A stretch of DNA of 64,000 nt from Stutzerimonas stutzeri (GCF_024451105.1 NZ_JANGEY010000004.1:239813-303812); one strand, 5' to 3'. Shown: positions 46,612 through 58,576, numbered from the stretch's first letter. Numbers and translations are program-made. Notes: a model not told the origin generated them from the letters alone.

Positions 46612-46830
46612 TGTAGAGCGACCGGCTGCGTTGACCCGCGCACCTGCGTGCATCCCGGCGCAACCGCAACGCCAGGTGCCGCGGTCGCCGGGGGCGGCGG
46701 CGTTGGCGGGGGGGTGCCCATGCCCTCCCCCCGACAGGCCTGGGCCCCGGACTTTCCATGCGATACTGGCTGCGCCCCCGGAATTACACTTGCCGCAATC
46801 CTGCCAGCATTGTCGACGAAGAGTGACCCC

Positions 46831-47583
46831 ATGACCGCATCCCCCACCGGCCAGTCCACACCCGACTGGCGGCCCTCCCCCGACCTGCTGGCCCTGCTCG
46901 ACGACCTCGGCGAGGACGACTTCCTCGACCGCTTCCTCGACTGGGTCCATGTCGTGCTGGGAGCCGACCAGTGCATGCTGTTCTTCTGCGCCGCGGACAA
47001 GCGCGTCTCCACCCTGCTGTACAAGGACTTTGCCCAGGACGAATCGGCCCGTGCCCTCGCCCACTCCTACATCAGCGAGCGCCGCTACATGCAGGATCCC
47101 AACTTCGCCCTGCTCAAGGAATGTCCGCCGGGCGAGCTGCACGTGCTGCACCTGGAGCACCTGGGCAACGAGATGGGCCCCAACTACCGGCGGCGCTTCT
47201 TCGACGAACCGGGCTTCAAGGACAAGCTGTCGATCATCCGCGGCCACGCGGCGGGCAACTACTACCTCAACCTGTACCGCCGTGCGGGCAGCTTCGCCGA
47301 GGTGCTGCGCCATCCAGAGGAGGAAGCCGCCGCTGCGCGGATGCTCGGCAGCCTGCTGGTCAAGCACTACCTGATCAACCAGAAGATGCTCGCCCAGGGT
47401 CCGCTGGCCTTCCTCTCGCAGCGCGAGCGGCAGGTCTGCCAGGCGGTACTGCAGGGCAAGAAGAGCGAGCTGATCGCCGACGAACTCGGCATATCGCTGC
47501 ACAGCGTCGCCACCTACCGCAAGCGCGCCTACGAGAAGCTGGGCATCTCCAGCCGCGCCCAGCTGTTCGCCCTGTGCCAGTAG
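46831..47583 (+). CDS. LuxR-type transcriptional regulator
   Basis: The product is 250 residues. The N-terminal ~175 residues form a sensor domain of autoinducer-binding or GAF-like type (FLDRFLDWVHVVLGADQCMLFFCA..). The C-terminal LuxR helix-turn-helix is clear (LSQRERQVCQAVLQGKKSELIADELGIS..VATYRKRAYEKLGISSRAQL, about residues 190-245). The key autoinducer-binding residues of LuxR/LasR are not obvious, so the ligand is unknown. It precedes a broken hpaB-like gene by 98 bp and may have been its regulator. It is divergent from mdcA. Confidence 0.82.
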   Translation: MTASPTGQSTPDWRPSPDLLALLDDLGEDDFLDRFLDWVHVVLGADQCMLFFCAADKRVSTLLYKDFAQDESARALAHSYISERRYMQDPNFALLKECPPGELHVLHLEHLGNEMGPNYRRRFFDEPGFKDKLSIIRGHAAGNYYLNLYRRAGSFAEVLRHPEEEAAAARMLGSLLVKHYLINQKMLAQGPLAFLSQRERQVCQAVLQGKKSELIADELGISLHSVATYRKRAYEKLGISSRAQLFALCQ

Positions 47584-47681
47584 CCGTCCCTTTTTTCAGG
47601 TGACATGACCCACCTGCGGCTTCACTTAATCTGCGCGCCTCAGCAGTAGTTCTCCACTACAAGAAACGAAAGAGTCCGCTC

Positions 47682-48754
47682 ATGAAGCCCGAAAGCCACC
47701 TCAAAGAAGCCGGCTGTCCGTTCAACGGCGAAGAGTTCCTCGCCAGCCTGCGCGACGGTCGCGAGGTCCACGTCACCCGCGAGACCGCCGAGGGCATCTA
47801 CGTCAACGGCGCCAAGGTGGTGGCGACCAACTCCGCGCTGACCCACTACAACTTCATCGGCCAGACCGCCGCCCAGGAGATCGGCGACGATCCCGACTTC
47901 GCCCTGCTGTTCATCCCCCCGATGAACGCCAAGGGGGTCAAGCTGATCTCCCGCGTGTCCTACGAGAAGAACGCCAGCGACAGCGCCTCGCCGTTCGACT
48001 ACCCGCTGTCCGCGCTTCGACGAGAACGACGCGATCCTGATCCTCGAGGACGTGTTCATCCCCTGGAAGACGTGCTGATCTACAAGGACAAGCAGAAGCT
48101 CATGCAGTGGGGCTTCGCCGCCGGCTTCGGCCGCCTCTACCCGCTGCAGGCCTGCACCCGCTTCGCGGTCAAGCTGGACTTCCTCGCCGGCCTGCTCGAG
48201 CAGGTGCTGGAGTGCACCGGCGCCATCGCAGCGTCAGCGCCGACCTCGGCGAAGTGGTCGCCTGGCGCAACCTGTTCTGGTCGATCAGCGAGCACATGTG
48301 CCTGGTCGCCGAGGAATGGCAGAGCGGCGCCTTCCTGCCGCCGACCGCGTCGGCGTTCAACTACCGCACCTTCGCGCCGATGGCGTACGACAAGATCTTC
48401 CACATCGTCAAGACCACCGCGGCCAGCGGCTTGATCTACCTGCCGGGCAGCAACGTCGACCTGCAGAACCCCGAACTGGATGCCGCCCTCGCCCGCTACT
48501 GCCGCGGCTCCGGCGACATCAAGCACACCGACCGGATCAAGATCATGAAGCTGATGTGGGACGCCATCGGCAGCGAGTTCGGCGGCCGCCACCACCTCTA
48601 CGAGCTGAACTACGCCGGTACCGCCGACGCCATCCGCATCCAGTGCCTGGGCGCCGCCCGCGCCAGCGGCGAGATGGCCCGGATGCGCGCACTGTCGCAG
48701 AAGTGCATGAGCGAGTACGACGTGCATGGCTGGAAGATTCCCGGACTGAAGTGA
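47682..48754 (+). pseudogene. Decayed hpaB/pvcC-like flavin-dependent aromatic monooxygenase
   Basis: The remains match the large component of 4-hydroxyphenylacetate 3-monooxygenase-type enzymes, usually ~500 residues. The N-terminus is intact (EEFLASLRDGREV), then about 130 residues are missing before TRETAEGIYVNGAKVVATNSALTHYNFIG (junction near 47769). The reading frame slips near 48013, returns near 48066 (between them RFDENDAILILEDVFIPW is readable in another frame) and slips again near 48230. The C-terminal part is then intact (LGEVVAWRNLFWSISEHMCL to the end). One deletion and three frame changes mean it cannot make a working enzyme. Confidence 0.85.
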
Positions 48755-48844
48755 CCGTCAACCGCCCCGAGAAAAGCCGGCCCCTGCGGCTCACATGCTG
48801 CGCAGCTGCCTCCCGCGTACGACACCGGGCGCCGCACGACCGCG

Positions 48845-49562
48845 TCAGTAGCTCGGCAGATCGTTGGGGCGCAGGTCGAACAACAGTACCTCGGCGCTCT
48901 CGCCGGCGTCGAACTCGATCACCCGCACCTCGCGCATCCGGGCACCAGCGCCGGCCTCCAGACGCTGGCCGTTGACGCTCAGCGCACCGCGAGCGACGTG
49001 GACGTAGGCGTGACGCCCCGCGGACAGCTCGAAGCGCTGCCGCTCGGCGCCGTCGAACAGCCCGGCGTAGACACGGGCGTCCTGGCGGATCGTCAGCGAA
49101 CCGTCGGCACCTTCCGGCGACATGATCATGCGCAGCCGGCCGCGTCTGTCCTCGGCAGAGCAGTGGCGCTGCTGGTAGCCCGGCGCGCTGCCCCGGCGCT
49201 CGGGCACGATCCAGATCTGCAGGAAGTGCACCGGCGCCTCGCTCGAGGCGTTGTACTCGCTGTGGCGGACGCCGCTGCCGGCGCTCATCATCTGCACGTC
49301 GCCGGGACGAATCACCAAGCCGTGGCCCATCGAGTCCTTGTGCTCCAGCGCACCATCCAGCACATAGGAGAAGATCTCCATGTCACGATGGCCGTGGGTG
49401 TCGAAACCCCGTCCGCCACGCACCCGATCCTCGTTGATCACCAGCAGGCCGGAGCAGCCCGTGTGGGCGGGATCGTGATAGCTGCCGAAGGAAAAGCTGT
49501 GCCGCAAGTGCACAGCCGAAGTTGGCGAAACCGCGCTCGGCGGCCGGTCGGATGTCCAGCAT
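48845..49562 (-). pseudogene. Pirin family protein with 5' frameshift
   Basis: From ATG 49562 the frame gives the standard pirin start MLDIRPAAERGFANFG; then the sequence continues in another frame from about 49513 with HLRHSFSFGSYHDPAHTGCSGLL and the rest of a normal pirin (cupin metal site HGHRDMEI, second half to 48845). A frame change lies at about 49512-49517. Pirins are iron-binding cupins, some with quercetinase activity. A shortened protein from GTG 49513 would lack only ~16 residues, so activity is not fully excluded. A sequencing error is possible. Confidence 0.75.
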
Positions 49563-49621
49563 GTCGCTCTTCTCGCTCACCGGGGCGCGGCTTGTACCTC
49601 GGGACGTTGCGTCATTGACGA

Positions 49622-49705
49622 TGGCGACACCTACCGAGCAACCGCTACCTGCCGCCCCGCGTGCGGACGCTGATCGACTTCCTGTCGGAGCAGCTGGGAG
49701 AGGCA
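49622..49705 (+). pseudogene. C-terminal remnant of a LysR-type regulator
   Basis: About 28 residues (WRHLPSNRYLPPRVRTLIDF and LSEQLGEA) match the typical end of LysR regulators, with a stop directly upstream in frame and no N-terminal part. LysR genes are often divergent neighbours of pirin genes, so this is probably what remains of that partner after a deletion. The rest of 49563-49777 shows no gene. Confidence 0.55.
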
Positions 49706-49777
49706 GGAGCGAATCGGGAACACCCCCCGAACGGATCTGACGGCATCACCGAGAACGCCATCAGGACTCAAAAAAAC

Positions 49778-49806
49778 TTCCACATTTCAGAAGCTTAGTG
49801 TATAGT
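49778..49806 (+). promoter_or_regulatory. Promoter of tRNA-Pro
   Basis: TTCCAC (-35, 49778-49783), 17 bp, then TATAGT (-10, 49801-49806). The tRNA begins 32 bp further on. Confidence 0.55.
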
Positions 49807-49836
49807 CACCCTCGTTTTCCGATAGCCGGAAACATC

Positions 49837-49914
<78 letters not shown>

Positions 49915-49925
49915 AAAATCTCCAC

Positions 49926-49959
49926 AAAAACGCCGGATCGGCAACGATCCGGCGTTTTT
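49926..49959. terminator. Bidirectional intrinsic terminator between tRNA-Pro and the MerR gene
   Basis: AAAAACGCCGGATC, a 6-nt loop and GATCCGGCGTTTTT form a 14-bp perfect stem, with T-runs in both directions. It can end both the tRNA transcript and the convergent merR-like transcript. Confidence 0.92.
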
Positions 49960-50003
49960 TTGCTTTTGCAGGTCCGCTCGCCGCCAACGACGAGTACCGC
50001 GAG

Positions 50004-50366
50004 TCAGACTGGCTTGCGGAGGATCTGCAGCACCCCCTCCAGCTCGACGATCATCTGCCGGATCAACTGGTGGTACTGACTGCTGTCGTCGCGCGCTTCG
50101 GCGCTGGAGAGCCGCTGTCGGGCGCCGCCGATGGTGAAACCCTGCTCGTAGAGCAGCGCTCTGATCTGACGGATCATCAGCACGTCCTGGCGTTGGTAGT
50201 AGCGGCGGTTGCCGGCGCGCTTGACGGGACTGAGCTGGGGGAATTCCTGCTCCCAGTAGCGCAGCACGTGCGGCTTGACGGCGCAGAGTTCGCTCACCTC
50301 TCCGATAGTGAAGTAGCGCTTGCCGGGAATCGGTGGGAGCTCGTGGTTATGGCTTGGTTCCAGCAT
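50004..50366 (-). CDS. MerR-family transcriptional regulator after ihfA
   Basis: The product is 120 residues. The MerR winged helix ([47 protein letters not shown], about residues 18-75) is complete, with a short C-terminal helix and no metal-binding Cys. Effector and targets are unknown. It overlaps the end of ihfA by 20 bp and belongs to the pheST-ihfA transcript, as in other pseudomonads. Confidence 0.88.
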   Translation of the reverse strand: MLEPSHNHELPPIPGKRYFTIGEVSELCAVKPHVLRYWEQEFPQLSPVKRAGNRRYYQRQDVLMIRQIRALLYEQGFTIGGARQRLSSAEARDDSSQYHQLIRQMIVELEGVLQILRKPV

Positions 50367-50649
50367 GGGCTTCGACTCTCGCCTTGAGTTTCTGCCCAGG
50401 GCGGAAGGTGACCACGCGACGGGCGGTAATGGGAATCTCCTCGCCCGTCTTGGGGTTGCGGCCCGGCCGCTGGCGCTTGTCGCGCAGGTCGAAGTTGCCG
50501 AAGCCCGACAACTTGACCTGCTCGTTGTGCTCCAGCGCCTGACGAATTTCCTCGAAGAACAGCTCGACCAGCTCCTTGGCTTCCCGCTTGTTCAGACCCA
50601 ACTCCTCATGGAGGCGTTCGGCGATCTCGGCTTTCGTCAGGGCCTTCAT
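50347..50649 (-). CDS. ihfA: Integration host factor alpha subunit
   Basis: The product is 100 residues. It is an HU/IHF fold with the DNA-intercalating Pro in [16 protein letters not shown]. With IhfB it bends DNA at specific sites in recombination, replication and sigma-54 activation. It starts 4 bp after pheT, so translation is coupled, as in the E. coli pheST-ihfA operon. Confidence 0.97.
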   Translation of the reverse strand: MKALTKAEIAERLHEELGLNKREAKELVELFFEEIRQALEHNEQVKLSGFGNFDLRDKRQRPGRNPKTGEEIPITARRVVTFRPGQKLKARVEAHAGTKP

Positions 50650-50653
50650 ACGC

Positions 50654-53032
50654 TTACTTCCTTAACGTGGCTTGGAACCTTTCCCCCAGGGAAGCAATGA
50701 CTCTCCGCAGATTTTCATTGACTTCTTCGTCGTTAAGAGTGCGTGAAGGATGCTGCCAGGTCAAGCCGACTGCCACACTTTTGCTATGCGGATCAATACC
50801 TTTGCCCTGGTAGACATCGAACAGACGCAGGTCGGTGAGATGCTCGCCAGCCTGGACGCGGATATCCTCCAGCAGGCTCTGCGCGGGCACCTCGCGACCG
50901 ACCAGCAGCGCCAGGTCGCGGCGCACTTCGGGGAAGCGCGACAGCTCGCGGAACTGCGGCAGGCGACCGGCGGCCACCTCGGCCAGCACCAGCTCGAACA
51001 GGTACACCGGCTGATCCAGGTCCAGCGCCTTGGCCAGCTCCGGATGCAGGGCGCCGAGGAAACCGACCAGCCGGCCGTCGCGCTCGATACGCGCGGTCTG
51101 CCCCGGGTGCAAGGCCGGATGCTCGCCGGCAACAAAGGTGAAGGCAGAACCGGCGCCGGCGTAGCCGAGCAGCGCCTCGACGTCGGCCTTGAGGTCGTAG
51201 AAGTCCACGCCGTCCTTGCCGTTGGCCCAAGCCTCCGGCAGGCGGCTGCCGCAGATCACCCCGGCAAGCATGGCCTCCTGCTTGAGCTCACCGAGCTGAC
51301 CGACGAAGCGCAGGCCCGACTCGAACAGGCGCACGCGGCTCTGCTGACGGTTGAGGTTGTGCTGCAGCGCCTTGACCAGCCCCGGCCACAGCGAGGCGCG
51401 CATGGCGGCCAGGTCGGCGGAGATCGGATTGGCCAGGGTCAGCGGCGCCACGCCCGGATGGAACAGCTCGAACCACTTGGGATCGATGAAGCTGAAGGTG
51501 ACCGCTTCCTGGTAGCCGCGGGCGACCAGCAGACGACGCAGCTGGCCGAGCTCGGCACGCGCCTCGCTCTGCGGCTGCGGCGCCAGGCGCGCCTCGGGGT
51601 AGCGTACCGGCAGGCGGTTGTAGCCGTACAGACGGGCCAGCTCCTCGATCAGGTCCACCTCGATGGACAGGTCGAAGCGGTGACTGGGAATACCCACCTG
51701 CCACTGCCCCGCCCCGCTGGCGGCGACCTTCAGGCCCAACGCGGTCAGCAGGCGCTCGACCTCGGCATCGGCCAAGGATAGACCAAGCATCTGCTCGATG
51801 CGCTCGGCACGCAGGATGACCGGGGCGACCTGCGGCAGGTGCTCTGCGCTGACCACCTCGACGATCGGGCCCGGCTCGCCGCCGACGATCTCCAGCAGCA
51901 GCGCGGTGGCGCGCTCCATGGCCTCGCGGGCCAGCTGCGAGTCGACACCGCGCTCGAAGCGGTGCGAGGCGTCGGTGTGCAGGCCGTAGGAGCGGGCCTT
52001 GCCGGCGATGGCGATGGTGTCGAAGAAGGCGCTCTCGAGGAACAGGTCGCGGGTGCCGGCAGCGACGCCACTGTGCTCGCCGCCCATCACGCCGGCGATG
52101 GCCAGGGCGCGCTCGTGGTCGGCGATCACCAGGGTGTCGGGACGCAGCTCGACTTCCTGGCCGTCCAGCAGCACCAGCTTCTCGCCAGCCTCGGCCAGAC
52201 GCACGCGGATGCCGCCCTTGATCTCGGCGAGATCGAAGGCGTGCATCGGCTGACCCAGCTCGAGCATGACGTAGTTGGTGACGTCGACCGCCGGATCGAT
52301 GGCTCGCACGTCGGAGCGGCGCAGGCGCTCGACCATCCACAGCGGGGTCGGACGCGACAGGTCGACGTTGCGGATCACCCGGCCGAGGTAGCGCGGACAG
52401 GCGTTGGGCGCCAGCAGCTCGACGCTGCGCACCTCGTCGTGCACCGCCGGCACGACAGCGACCGCCGGACGGGCGACCGGGGCGCCGTACAGGGCACCGA
52501 CTTCGCGGGCCAGACCGGCCAGCGACAGACAGTCGCCACGATTCGGGGTCAGGTCGACCTCGATGCTGGCATCATCGAGATTGAGGTAGCTGCGGATGTC
52601 CTGTCCGACCGGAGCATCGCCAGCCAGCTCGAACAGACCGGAGTCGTCGTCGCTGATCTGCAGCTCGGAAGCCGAGCAGAGCATGCCGAAGGACTCGACG
52701 CCGCGCAGCTTGGCCTTCTTGATCTTGAAGTCGCCCGGCAGTTCGGCACCGAGCATGGCGAAGGGGATCTTGATTCCCGGGCGGGCATTGGGTGCACCGC
52801 AGACCACCTGGAAGGTTTCGCTGCCGCTGCTGACCTGGCAGACGCGCAGCTTGTCGGCGTCCGGGTGCTGTTCGGTGGAAAGGATCTCGCCGACCACCAC
52901 GCCGGTGAAGACACCGGCAGCGGGAGTGACGCTGTCCACTTCGAGGCCGGCCATCGACAGGCGGGCCACCAGTTCATCGCGCGATACCTGCGGGTTGACC
53001 CAGGTGCGCAGCCATTGTTCGCTGAATTTCAT
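50654..53032 (-). CDS. pheT: Phenylalanyl-tRNA synthetase beta subunit
   Basis: The product is 792 residues, the usual length. It has an N-terminal OB-fold tRNA-binding domain (residues ~40-150), the B3/B4 editing region, the B5 domain (VSRDELV.. to [26 protein letters not shown]) and a C-terminal ferredoxin-fold anticodon-binding domain ([14 protein letters not shown]). The alpha2-beta2 enzyme charges tRNA-Phe. It lies 33 bp after pheS. Confidence 0.97.
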   Translation of the reverse strand: MKFSEQWLRTWVNPQVSRDELVARLSMAGLEVDSVTPAAGVFTGVVVGEILSTEQHPDADKLRVCQVSSGSETFQVVCGAPNARPGIKIPFAMLGAELPGDFKIKKAKLRGVESFGMLCSASELQISDDDSGLFELAGDAPVGQDIRSYLNLDDASIEVDLTPNRGDCLSLAGLAREVGALYGAPVARPAVAVVPAVHDEVRSVELLAPNACPRYLGRVIRNVDLSRPTPLWMVERLRRSDVRAIDPAVDVTNYVMLELGQPMHAFDLAEIKGGIRVRLAEAGEKLVLLDGQEVELRPDTLVIADHERALAIAGVMGGEHSGVAAGTRDLFLESAFFDTIAIAGKARSYGLHTDASHRFERGVDSQLAREAMERATALLLEIVGGEPGPIVEVVSAEHLPQVAPVILRAERIEQMLGLSLADAEVERLLTALGLKVAASGAGQWQVGIPSHRFDLSIEVDLIEELARLYGYNRLPVRYPEARLAPQPQSEARAELGQLRRLLVARGYQEAVTFSFIDPKWFELFHPGVAPLTLANPISADLAAMRASLWPGLVKALQHNLNRQQSRVRLFESGLRFVGQLGELKQEAMLAGVICGSRLPEAWANGKDGVDFYDLKADVEALLGYAGAGSAFTFVAGEHPALHPGQTARIERDGRLVGFLGALHPELAKALDLDQPVYLFELVLAEVAAGRLPQFRELSRFPEVRRDLALLVGREVPAQSLLEDIRVQAGEHLTDLRLFDVYQGKGIDPHSKSVAVGLTWQHPSRTLNDEEVNENLRRVIASLGERFQATLRK

Positions 53033-53065
53033 CCTGTTCTCCTGAAAGCGGGTTGACCGATCGAC

Positions 53066-54178
<1,113 letters not shown>

Positions 54179-54535
54179 TTAGGCCAGAGAAGCCTTTGCT
54201 TTTTCGACAATCGCAGCGAACGCCGCTTTTTCGTTCACAGCCAGATCGGCCAGAACCTTGCGGTCGATCTCGATGGCGGCCTTCTTCAGACCGGCGATCA
54301 GACGGCTGTAGGACAGACCGTTGACGCGAGCACCCGCGTTGATACGGGCGATCCACAGGGCGCGGAACTGACGCTTGCGCTGACGACGGTCGCGGTAGGC
54401 GTACTGACCTGCCTTGATGACCGCCTGCTTGGCGACGCGGAACACGCGCGAGCGTGCACCGTAGTAGCCCTTGGCGAGCTTCAGGATCTTCTTGTGACGA
54501 CGACGAGCGATGACACCACGCTTGACACGAGCCAT
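54179..54535 (-). CDS. rplT: Ribosomal protein L20
   Basis: The product is 118 residues, with a basic N-terminus ([28 protein letters not shown]) and the globular RNA-binding part. In E. coli L20 also represses translation of its own operon. It is the third gene of infC-rpmI-rplT. Confidence 0.98.
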   Translation of the reverse strand: MARVKRGVIARRRHKKILKLAKGYYGARSRVFRVAKQAVIKAGQYAYRDRRQRKRQFRALWIARINAGARVNGLSYSRLIAGLKKAAIEIDRKVLADLAVNEKAAFAAIVEKAKASLA

Positions 54536-54567
54536 GCTTTTAGAACCTCTTGATTATCTTGACCGGA

Positions 54568-54762
54568 TTAACGAACGCGCAGCATGCGCTCTACTTTGGC
54601 GACGTCGGATGCATGCATCAGCGAAGTGCCGCGCAGCTGACGCTTACGCTTGGTGGTCATCTTGGTCAGGATGTGGCTCTTGAAAGCGTGCTTGTGCTTG
54701 AAGCCGTTTGCAGTCGGCTTGAAGCGCTTCTTGGCACCGCTCTTGGTTTTCATCTTGGGCAT
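54568..54762 (-). CDS. rpmI: Ribosomal protein L35
   Basis: The product is 64 residues, highly basic ([20 protein letters not shown]), the normal L35 size. It lies between infC and rplT. Confidence 0.98.
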   Translation of the reverse strand: MPKMKTKSGAKKRFKPTANGFKHKHAFKSHILTKMTTKRKRQLRGTSLMHASDVAKVERMLRVR

Positions 54763-54824
54763 GTTCGGATACTCCGCATTCAGTAATTACATGTAATCGC
54801 AAGGCCTGCCTGACGCCCTGGAGA

Positions 54825-55373
54825 TTACTTACGCTTCTTGGGTGCGATGACCATCATCAGCTGGCGTCCTTCCAGCTTCGGATGCTGCTCGACGGTGCCA
54901 TATTCGGCGAGATCGGCTTCGACCCGCTTCAACAGCTCCATGCCCAGCTCCTGATGAGCCATCTCGCGGCCGCGGAATCGCAAGGATACCTTGGCCTTGT
55001 CCCCATCGTTCAGGAAACGTATCAGGTTGCGTAGTTTTACCTGATAATCCCCTTCTTCCGTACCGGGACGGAACTTCACTTCCTTGACTTGTGCCTGCTT
55101 CTGGTTCTTCTTCGCCTCGGCAGCCTGCTTCTTCTTCTCGAACAGGTGCTTGCCGTAATCCATGATCCGGCATACAGGCGGAACCGCATCAGCAACGATC
55201 TCAACCAGGTCGAGTTTGGCGTCTTCGGCAGCCTGCAGGGCTTCGTTGAGAGAAACCACGCCGACCTGTTGACCATCCACGCCGATCAGGCGAACTTCGC
55301 GGGCGGTGATGTTTTCATTGATCGGGGGCCGGGACTGTACTCGCCTGTCTTGTCTCATGTCGCGCTGCTTAAT
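54825..55373 (-). CDS. infC: Translation initiation factor IF-3
   Basis: The product is 182 residues if translation begins at the ATT codon at 55373, which has TTGGAG 8 nt upstream. The ATG at 55358 has no ribosome site, and ATC at 55379 is too close to it, although pseudomonad proteins are often written from that point (MTIK-type start). IF-3 genes characteristically use rare starts such as AUU because IF-3 itself discriminates against them, giving autoregulation. Conserved IF-3 segments ([52 protein letters not shown]) are intact. Confidence 0.93.
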   Translation of the reverse strand: MKQRDMRQDRRVQSRPPINENITAREVRLIGVDGQQVGVVSLNEALQAAEDAKLDLVEIVADAVPPVCRIMDYGKHLFEKKKQAAEAKKNQKQAQVKEVKFRPGTEEGDYQVKLRNLIRFLNDGDKAKVSLRFRGREMAHQELGMELLKRVEADLAEYGTVEQHPKLEGRQLMMVIAPKKRK

Positions 55374-55391
55374 AGTGATTACTCCAATGGG

Positions 55392-57302
55392 TTACCGACC
55401 GCGCCGCGATACGGCTTCGGCCAGCAGATTCTGGAACTCGCCTACGGTCATGGAGCCCAGATCCTGTCCGTCGCGCGTACGCACGGCGACGGTCTGCGAT
55501 TCGACTTCGCGATCCCCGATCACCAGCAGGTAGGGAACCTTGAGCAAAGTATGCTCGCGGATTTTAAAGCCGATCTTCTCATTTCTCAAGTCGGCCTTGG
55601 CACGATAGCCGTTGGCCTCGAGCTCTTTTGCCACCTGAGCGGCAAATTCACCCTGCTTGTCGGTGATGTTCAGCACCACCGCCTGGGTTGGCGCCAGCCA
55701 AGCCGGGAACGCGCCTTCATAGTGTTCGATGAGGATGCCGATGAAGCGCTCGAAGGAGCCCAGCACCGCACGATGCAGCATCACCGGATGCTTGCGACTG
55801 TTGTCCTCGCTGACGTACTCGGCGCCGAGGCGGATCGGCAGGTTGAAGTCGAGCTGCAAGGTGCCGCACTGCCAGACGCGACCGAGACAGTCCTTCAGGG
55901 AGAACTCGATCTTCGGGCCGTAGAAGGCGCCCTCTCCCGGCTGCAACTCCCACGGCAGGCCGGCGGCATCCAGCGCCGACTGCAGGGCCGCCTCAGCGCG
56001 ATCCCACAGCTCGTCGGAGCCGACACGCTTCTCAGGACGAGTCGACAGCTTGAGCTGCACGTCCTTGAAGCCGAAGTCGGAATACACGTCGAGGGTCAGC
56101 TTGATGAAAGCCGCCGCCTCATCCTGCATCTGGCTCTCGGTGCAGAAGATGTGCGCATCGTCCTGGGTGAAGCCGCGCACGCGCATGATGCCGTGCAGCG
56201 AGCCGGACGGCTCGTTACGATGACAGGCACCGAACTCGGCCAGACGCAGCGGCAGCTCGCGGTAGCTCTTCAGCCCCTGATTGAACACCTGTACGTGGCA
56301 CGGGCAGTTCATCGGCTTGACCGCGTAGTCGCGGCTTTCCGACTCGGTGGTGAACATCAGGTCGCCGTAGTTCGCCCAGTGCCCGGATTTTTCCCACAGC
56401 ACGCGATCGACCACCTGCGGCGTCTTGATCTCCTGGTAGCCATGCTGGCGCTGCACGCGGCGCATGTACTGCTCGAGCACCTGATAGAGCGTCCAACCAT
56501 TCGGGTGCCAGAACACCATGCCAGGCGCTTCTTCCTGGGTATGGAACAGGTCGAGACGCTTGCCAATCTTGCGATGATCGCGCTTCTCGGCCTCTTCCAG
56601 GCGATGCAGGTAGTCCTTGAGATCCTGCTTGCTGCCCCAACAGGTGCCGTAGACGCGCTGCAGCATCTTGTTCTTCGAATCACCACGCCAGTAGGCGCCG
56701 GCCACCTTCATCAGCTTGAAGGCCTGCAGCTTGCCGGTGGAGGGTACGTGCGGGCCACGGCACAGGTCGATGAACTCGCCCTGACGGTAGAAGGACAGCT
56801 CCTCGTTGCCGGGGATCGACTCGATGATCTCGACCTTGTACTTCTCGCCAAGGCGCTCGAAGAAGGCCACCGCATCGTCGCGGGACATCAGCGAGCGGCT
56901 CACCGGCAGATCGGCCTTGGCCAGCTCGTACATCTTCGCCTCGATCTTCTCGAGATCCTCGCTGGTGAACGGGCGCTCGCAGTCGAAGTCGTAGTAGAAG
57001 CCGTTGTCCACCACCGGACCGATGGTCACCTGGGTACCCGGGAACAGCTCCTGCACGGCCATCGCCATCAGGTGGGCACAGGAGTGACGCAACACCTCGA
57101 CGCCCTCGGCATCCCGCGCGGTGATGATCGACAGGGCGACGTCGCCGTCGATGACGTACGAAGTGTCGACCAGTTGGCCGTCGACCTTGCCGGCCAGTGC
57201 CGCCTTGGCCAAGCCGGCACCGATCGACTGGGCCACCTCGGCCACGCTGACCGGCTGCTCGAACGAGCGCTGACTGCCGTCGGGAAGAGTAACGATGGGC
57301 AT
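55392..57302 (-). CDS. thrS: Threonyl-tRNA synthetase
   Basis: The product is 636 residues, normal for the family. It has an N-terminal TGS domain, an editing domain ([16 protein letters not shown]), a class II catalytic core with the zinc Cys in [10 protein letters not shown], and a C-terminal anticodon-binding domain. GAGAGGAGG precedes ATG 57302. The infC start lies 18 bp after its stop, so the block is likely one operon. The 199 bp between thrS and the hydrolase gene (57303-57501) hold only its leader. Confidence 0.97.
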   Translation of the reverse strand: MPIVTLPDGSQRSFEQPVSVAEVAQSIGAGLAKAALAGKVDGQLVDTSYVIDGDVALSIITARDAEGVEVLRHSCAHLMAMAVQELFPGTQVTIGPVVDNGFYYDFDCERPFTSEDLEKIEAKMYELAKADLPVSRSLMSRDDAVAFFERLGEKYKVEIIESIPGNEELSFYRQGEFIDLCRGPHVPSTGKLQAFKLMKVAGAYWRGDSKNKMLQRVYGTCWGSKQDLKDYLHRLEEAEKRDHRKIGKRLDLFHTQEEAPGMVFWHPNGWTLYQVLEQYMRRVQRQHGYQEIKTPQVVDRVLWEKSGHWANYGDLMFTTESESRDYAVKPMNCPCHVQVFNQGLKSYRELPLRLAEFGACHRNEPSGSLHGIMRVRGFTQDDAHIFCTESQMQDEAAAFIKLTLDVYSDFGFKDVQLKLSTRPEKRVGSDELWDRAEAALQSALDAAGLPWELQPGEGAFYGPKIEFSLKDCLGRVWQCGTLQLDFNLPIRLGAEYVSEDNSRKHPVMLHRAVLGSFERFIGILIEHYEGAFPAWLAPTQAVVLNITDKQGEFAAQVAKELEANGYRAKADLRNEKIGFKIREHTLLKVPYLLVIGDREVESQTVAVRTRDGQDLGSMTVGEFQNLLAEAVSRRGR

Positions 57303-57501
57303 GGCTGCCTCCTCTCTCAGTGGTGACCCCTACCAAAGGCCACATGGGGTGGGATGAGCCAGTAAACGGCGCCCGACGGAAAAACTGCCTCACGATGGCA
57401 GGACCGAAACGGCCTTCCCGACACACAGGCGGAGATCACTGGAAAATAAGCTGACCATCGTTTCAGAAAAGGCCTGCCGGCGCAAGACGAGATGACGCCG
57501 C

Positions 57502-58323
57502 TCAGAGCGAATCCAGGAACTCGCCGACCAGGCGATTGAACAGCGCCGGGCGCTGCACGTTCATGCCGTGGGAAACCCCCGGCAGGATTACGCTGCGCAC
57601 ATCGGACAGGCAGTGCCCGAGCATCCGCAGGATCGCTGGAAACGGCTGCGGACTGCGCTCGCCGCCGAGCAGCAGCACCGGACAACGAACCGCCGCCAGC
57701 AAGCCCTCGCCCACCGGCTCGGGATGATCTTCAACCAGCCCCACCAGGGTGTAGGCATTATCCAACGCCATATGCCGAAAGCGCGCCGAGGAGCGCTCCC
57801 AGATACCGGGGCCACTTACGGTATCGACGAACAACCGCAACCCCGCCTCGACTTGTCCGGCACGAATCAGGCCCAGCGCCTCCAGACGGAATCGATTGCG
57901 CTCGCCGCCCGTCGGCGGTACCGATGCGCCGCTCGCCACGTACAATCCGGACGCATAATCGCCACCAGGATCGGCCAGCAGCAGGGAGCGCACCAGATCC
58001 GGGCGCTGCGCCGCCAAGCGCAGAGCGACATTACCGCCCCGCGAGTGCCCCAGCACATGCATCGACTCACCCTGACGCTCAACCAGCTCGATCAAGTCCG
58101 CGACGTGCCGCTCGATGGAAAAGCCCCCTCCCCGTCCATCCCAGCGCTCGGGGAAACAGCGCCGCAGGCTGGGGGCCAGTACCCGCCAGCGTCCGGCCAG
58201 CGCCGGAACCTGCGCCGACCAGAAGCGGTGATCGCACAGAGAGCCATGCACCAGCAGCAGCGCCGCACCCTCGCCGGATTCGACCCCCCTCAACGCGTAA
58301 TCCGCCAGATGCCAGACCGCCAT
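57502..58323 (-). CDS. Alpha/beta hydrolase
   Basis: The product is about 273 residues. It has the canonical fold markers: HGSLCDHRFW (oxyanion region), the nucleophile Ser in LGHSRGGNVALRL, the acid near PVLLLGGERSPQPF and the His in GVSHGMNVQRP. The substrate is unknown. ATG 58323 is preceded by a very close GGTGGAG; a GTG two codons upstream is an alternative. It lies just downstream of two tRNA-Val genes and their terminator on the same strand. Confidence 0.83.
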   Translation of the reverse strand: MAVWHLADYALRGVESGEGAALLLVHGSLCDHRFWSAQVPALAGRWRVLAPSLRRCFPERWDGRGGGFSIERHVADLIELVERQGESMHVLGHSRGGNVALRLAAQRPDLVRSLLLADPGGDYASGLYVASGASVPPTGGERNRFRLEALGLIRAGQVEAGLRLFVDTVSGPGIWERSSARFRHMALDNAYTLVGLVEDHPEPVGEGLLAAVRCPVLLLGGERSPQPFPAILRMLGHCLSDVRSVILPGVSHGMNVQRPALFNRLVGEFLDSL

Positions 58324-58362
58324 CTCCACCAACCGACCCCACCAGATTTCTTTCGGATGCGG

Positions 58363-58403
58363 AAAACAGAAAAGCCGGTCATCAAGACCGGCTTTTCTGT
58401 TTT
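58363..58403. terminator. Intrinsic terminator after the tRNA-Val pair
   Basis: AAAACAGAAAAGCCGGTC, a 5-nt loop and its exact complement form an 18-bp stem ending in a T-run on the minus strand. It directly follows the CCA end of the downstream tRNA. Confidence 0.92.
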
Positions 58404-58479
58404 TGGTAGGCACAATTGGACTCGAACCAACGACCCCCACCATGTCAAGGTGGTGCTCTAACCAACTGAGCTATGTGCC
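58404..58479 (-). tRNA. tRNA-Val (anticodon GAC), downstream copy
   Basis: The gene is 76 nt with encoded CCA. The acceptor begins GGCACAT and closes ATTGTGCC; the anticodon stem CCACC/GGTGG encloses TTGACAT (anticodon GAC); the T arm contains GGTTCGAGTCC. It reads GUC/GUU codons. It is separated from the other copy by 7 nt. Confidence 0.97.
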
Positions 58480-58486
58480 TGCAATT

Positions 58487-58562
58487 TGGTAGGCGCAATT
58501 GGACTCGAACCAACGACCCCCACCATGTCAAGGTGGTGCTCTAACCAACTGAGCTATGCGCC
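58487..58562 (-). tRNA. tRNA-Val (anticodon GAC), upstream copy
   Basis: The gene is 76 nt, identical to the downstream copy except for one acceptor-stem pair: GGCGCAT/ATGCGCC-type instead of GGCACAT, with the partner base changed so that pairing is kept. It is transcribed first from the promoter at 58577-58605. Confidence 0.97.
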
Positions 58563-58576
58563 TGCAGTGGCCGCGA

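Noticed and set aside
58324..58443. N-terminal extension of the alpha/beta hydrolase to 58443
   Set aside because: The extension is a translation of the tRNA-Val 3' end and its terminator.
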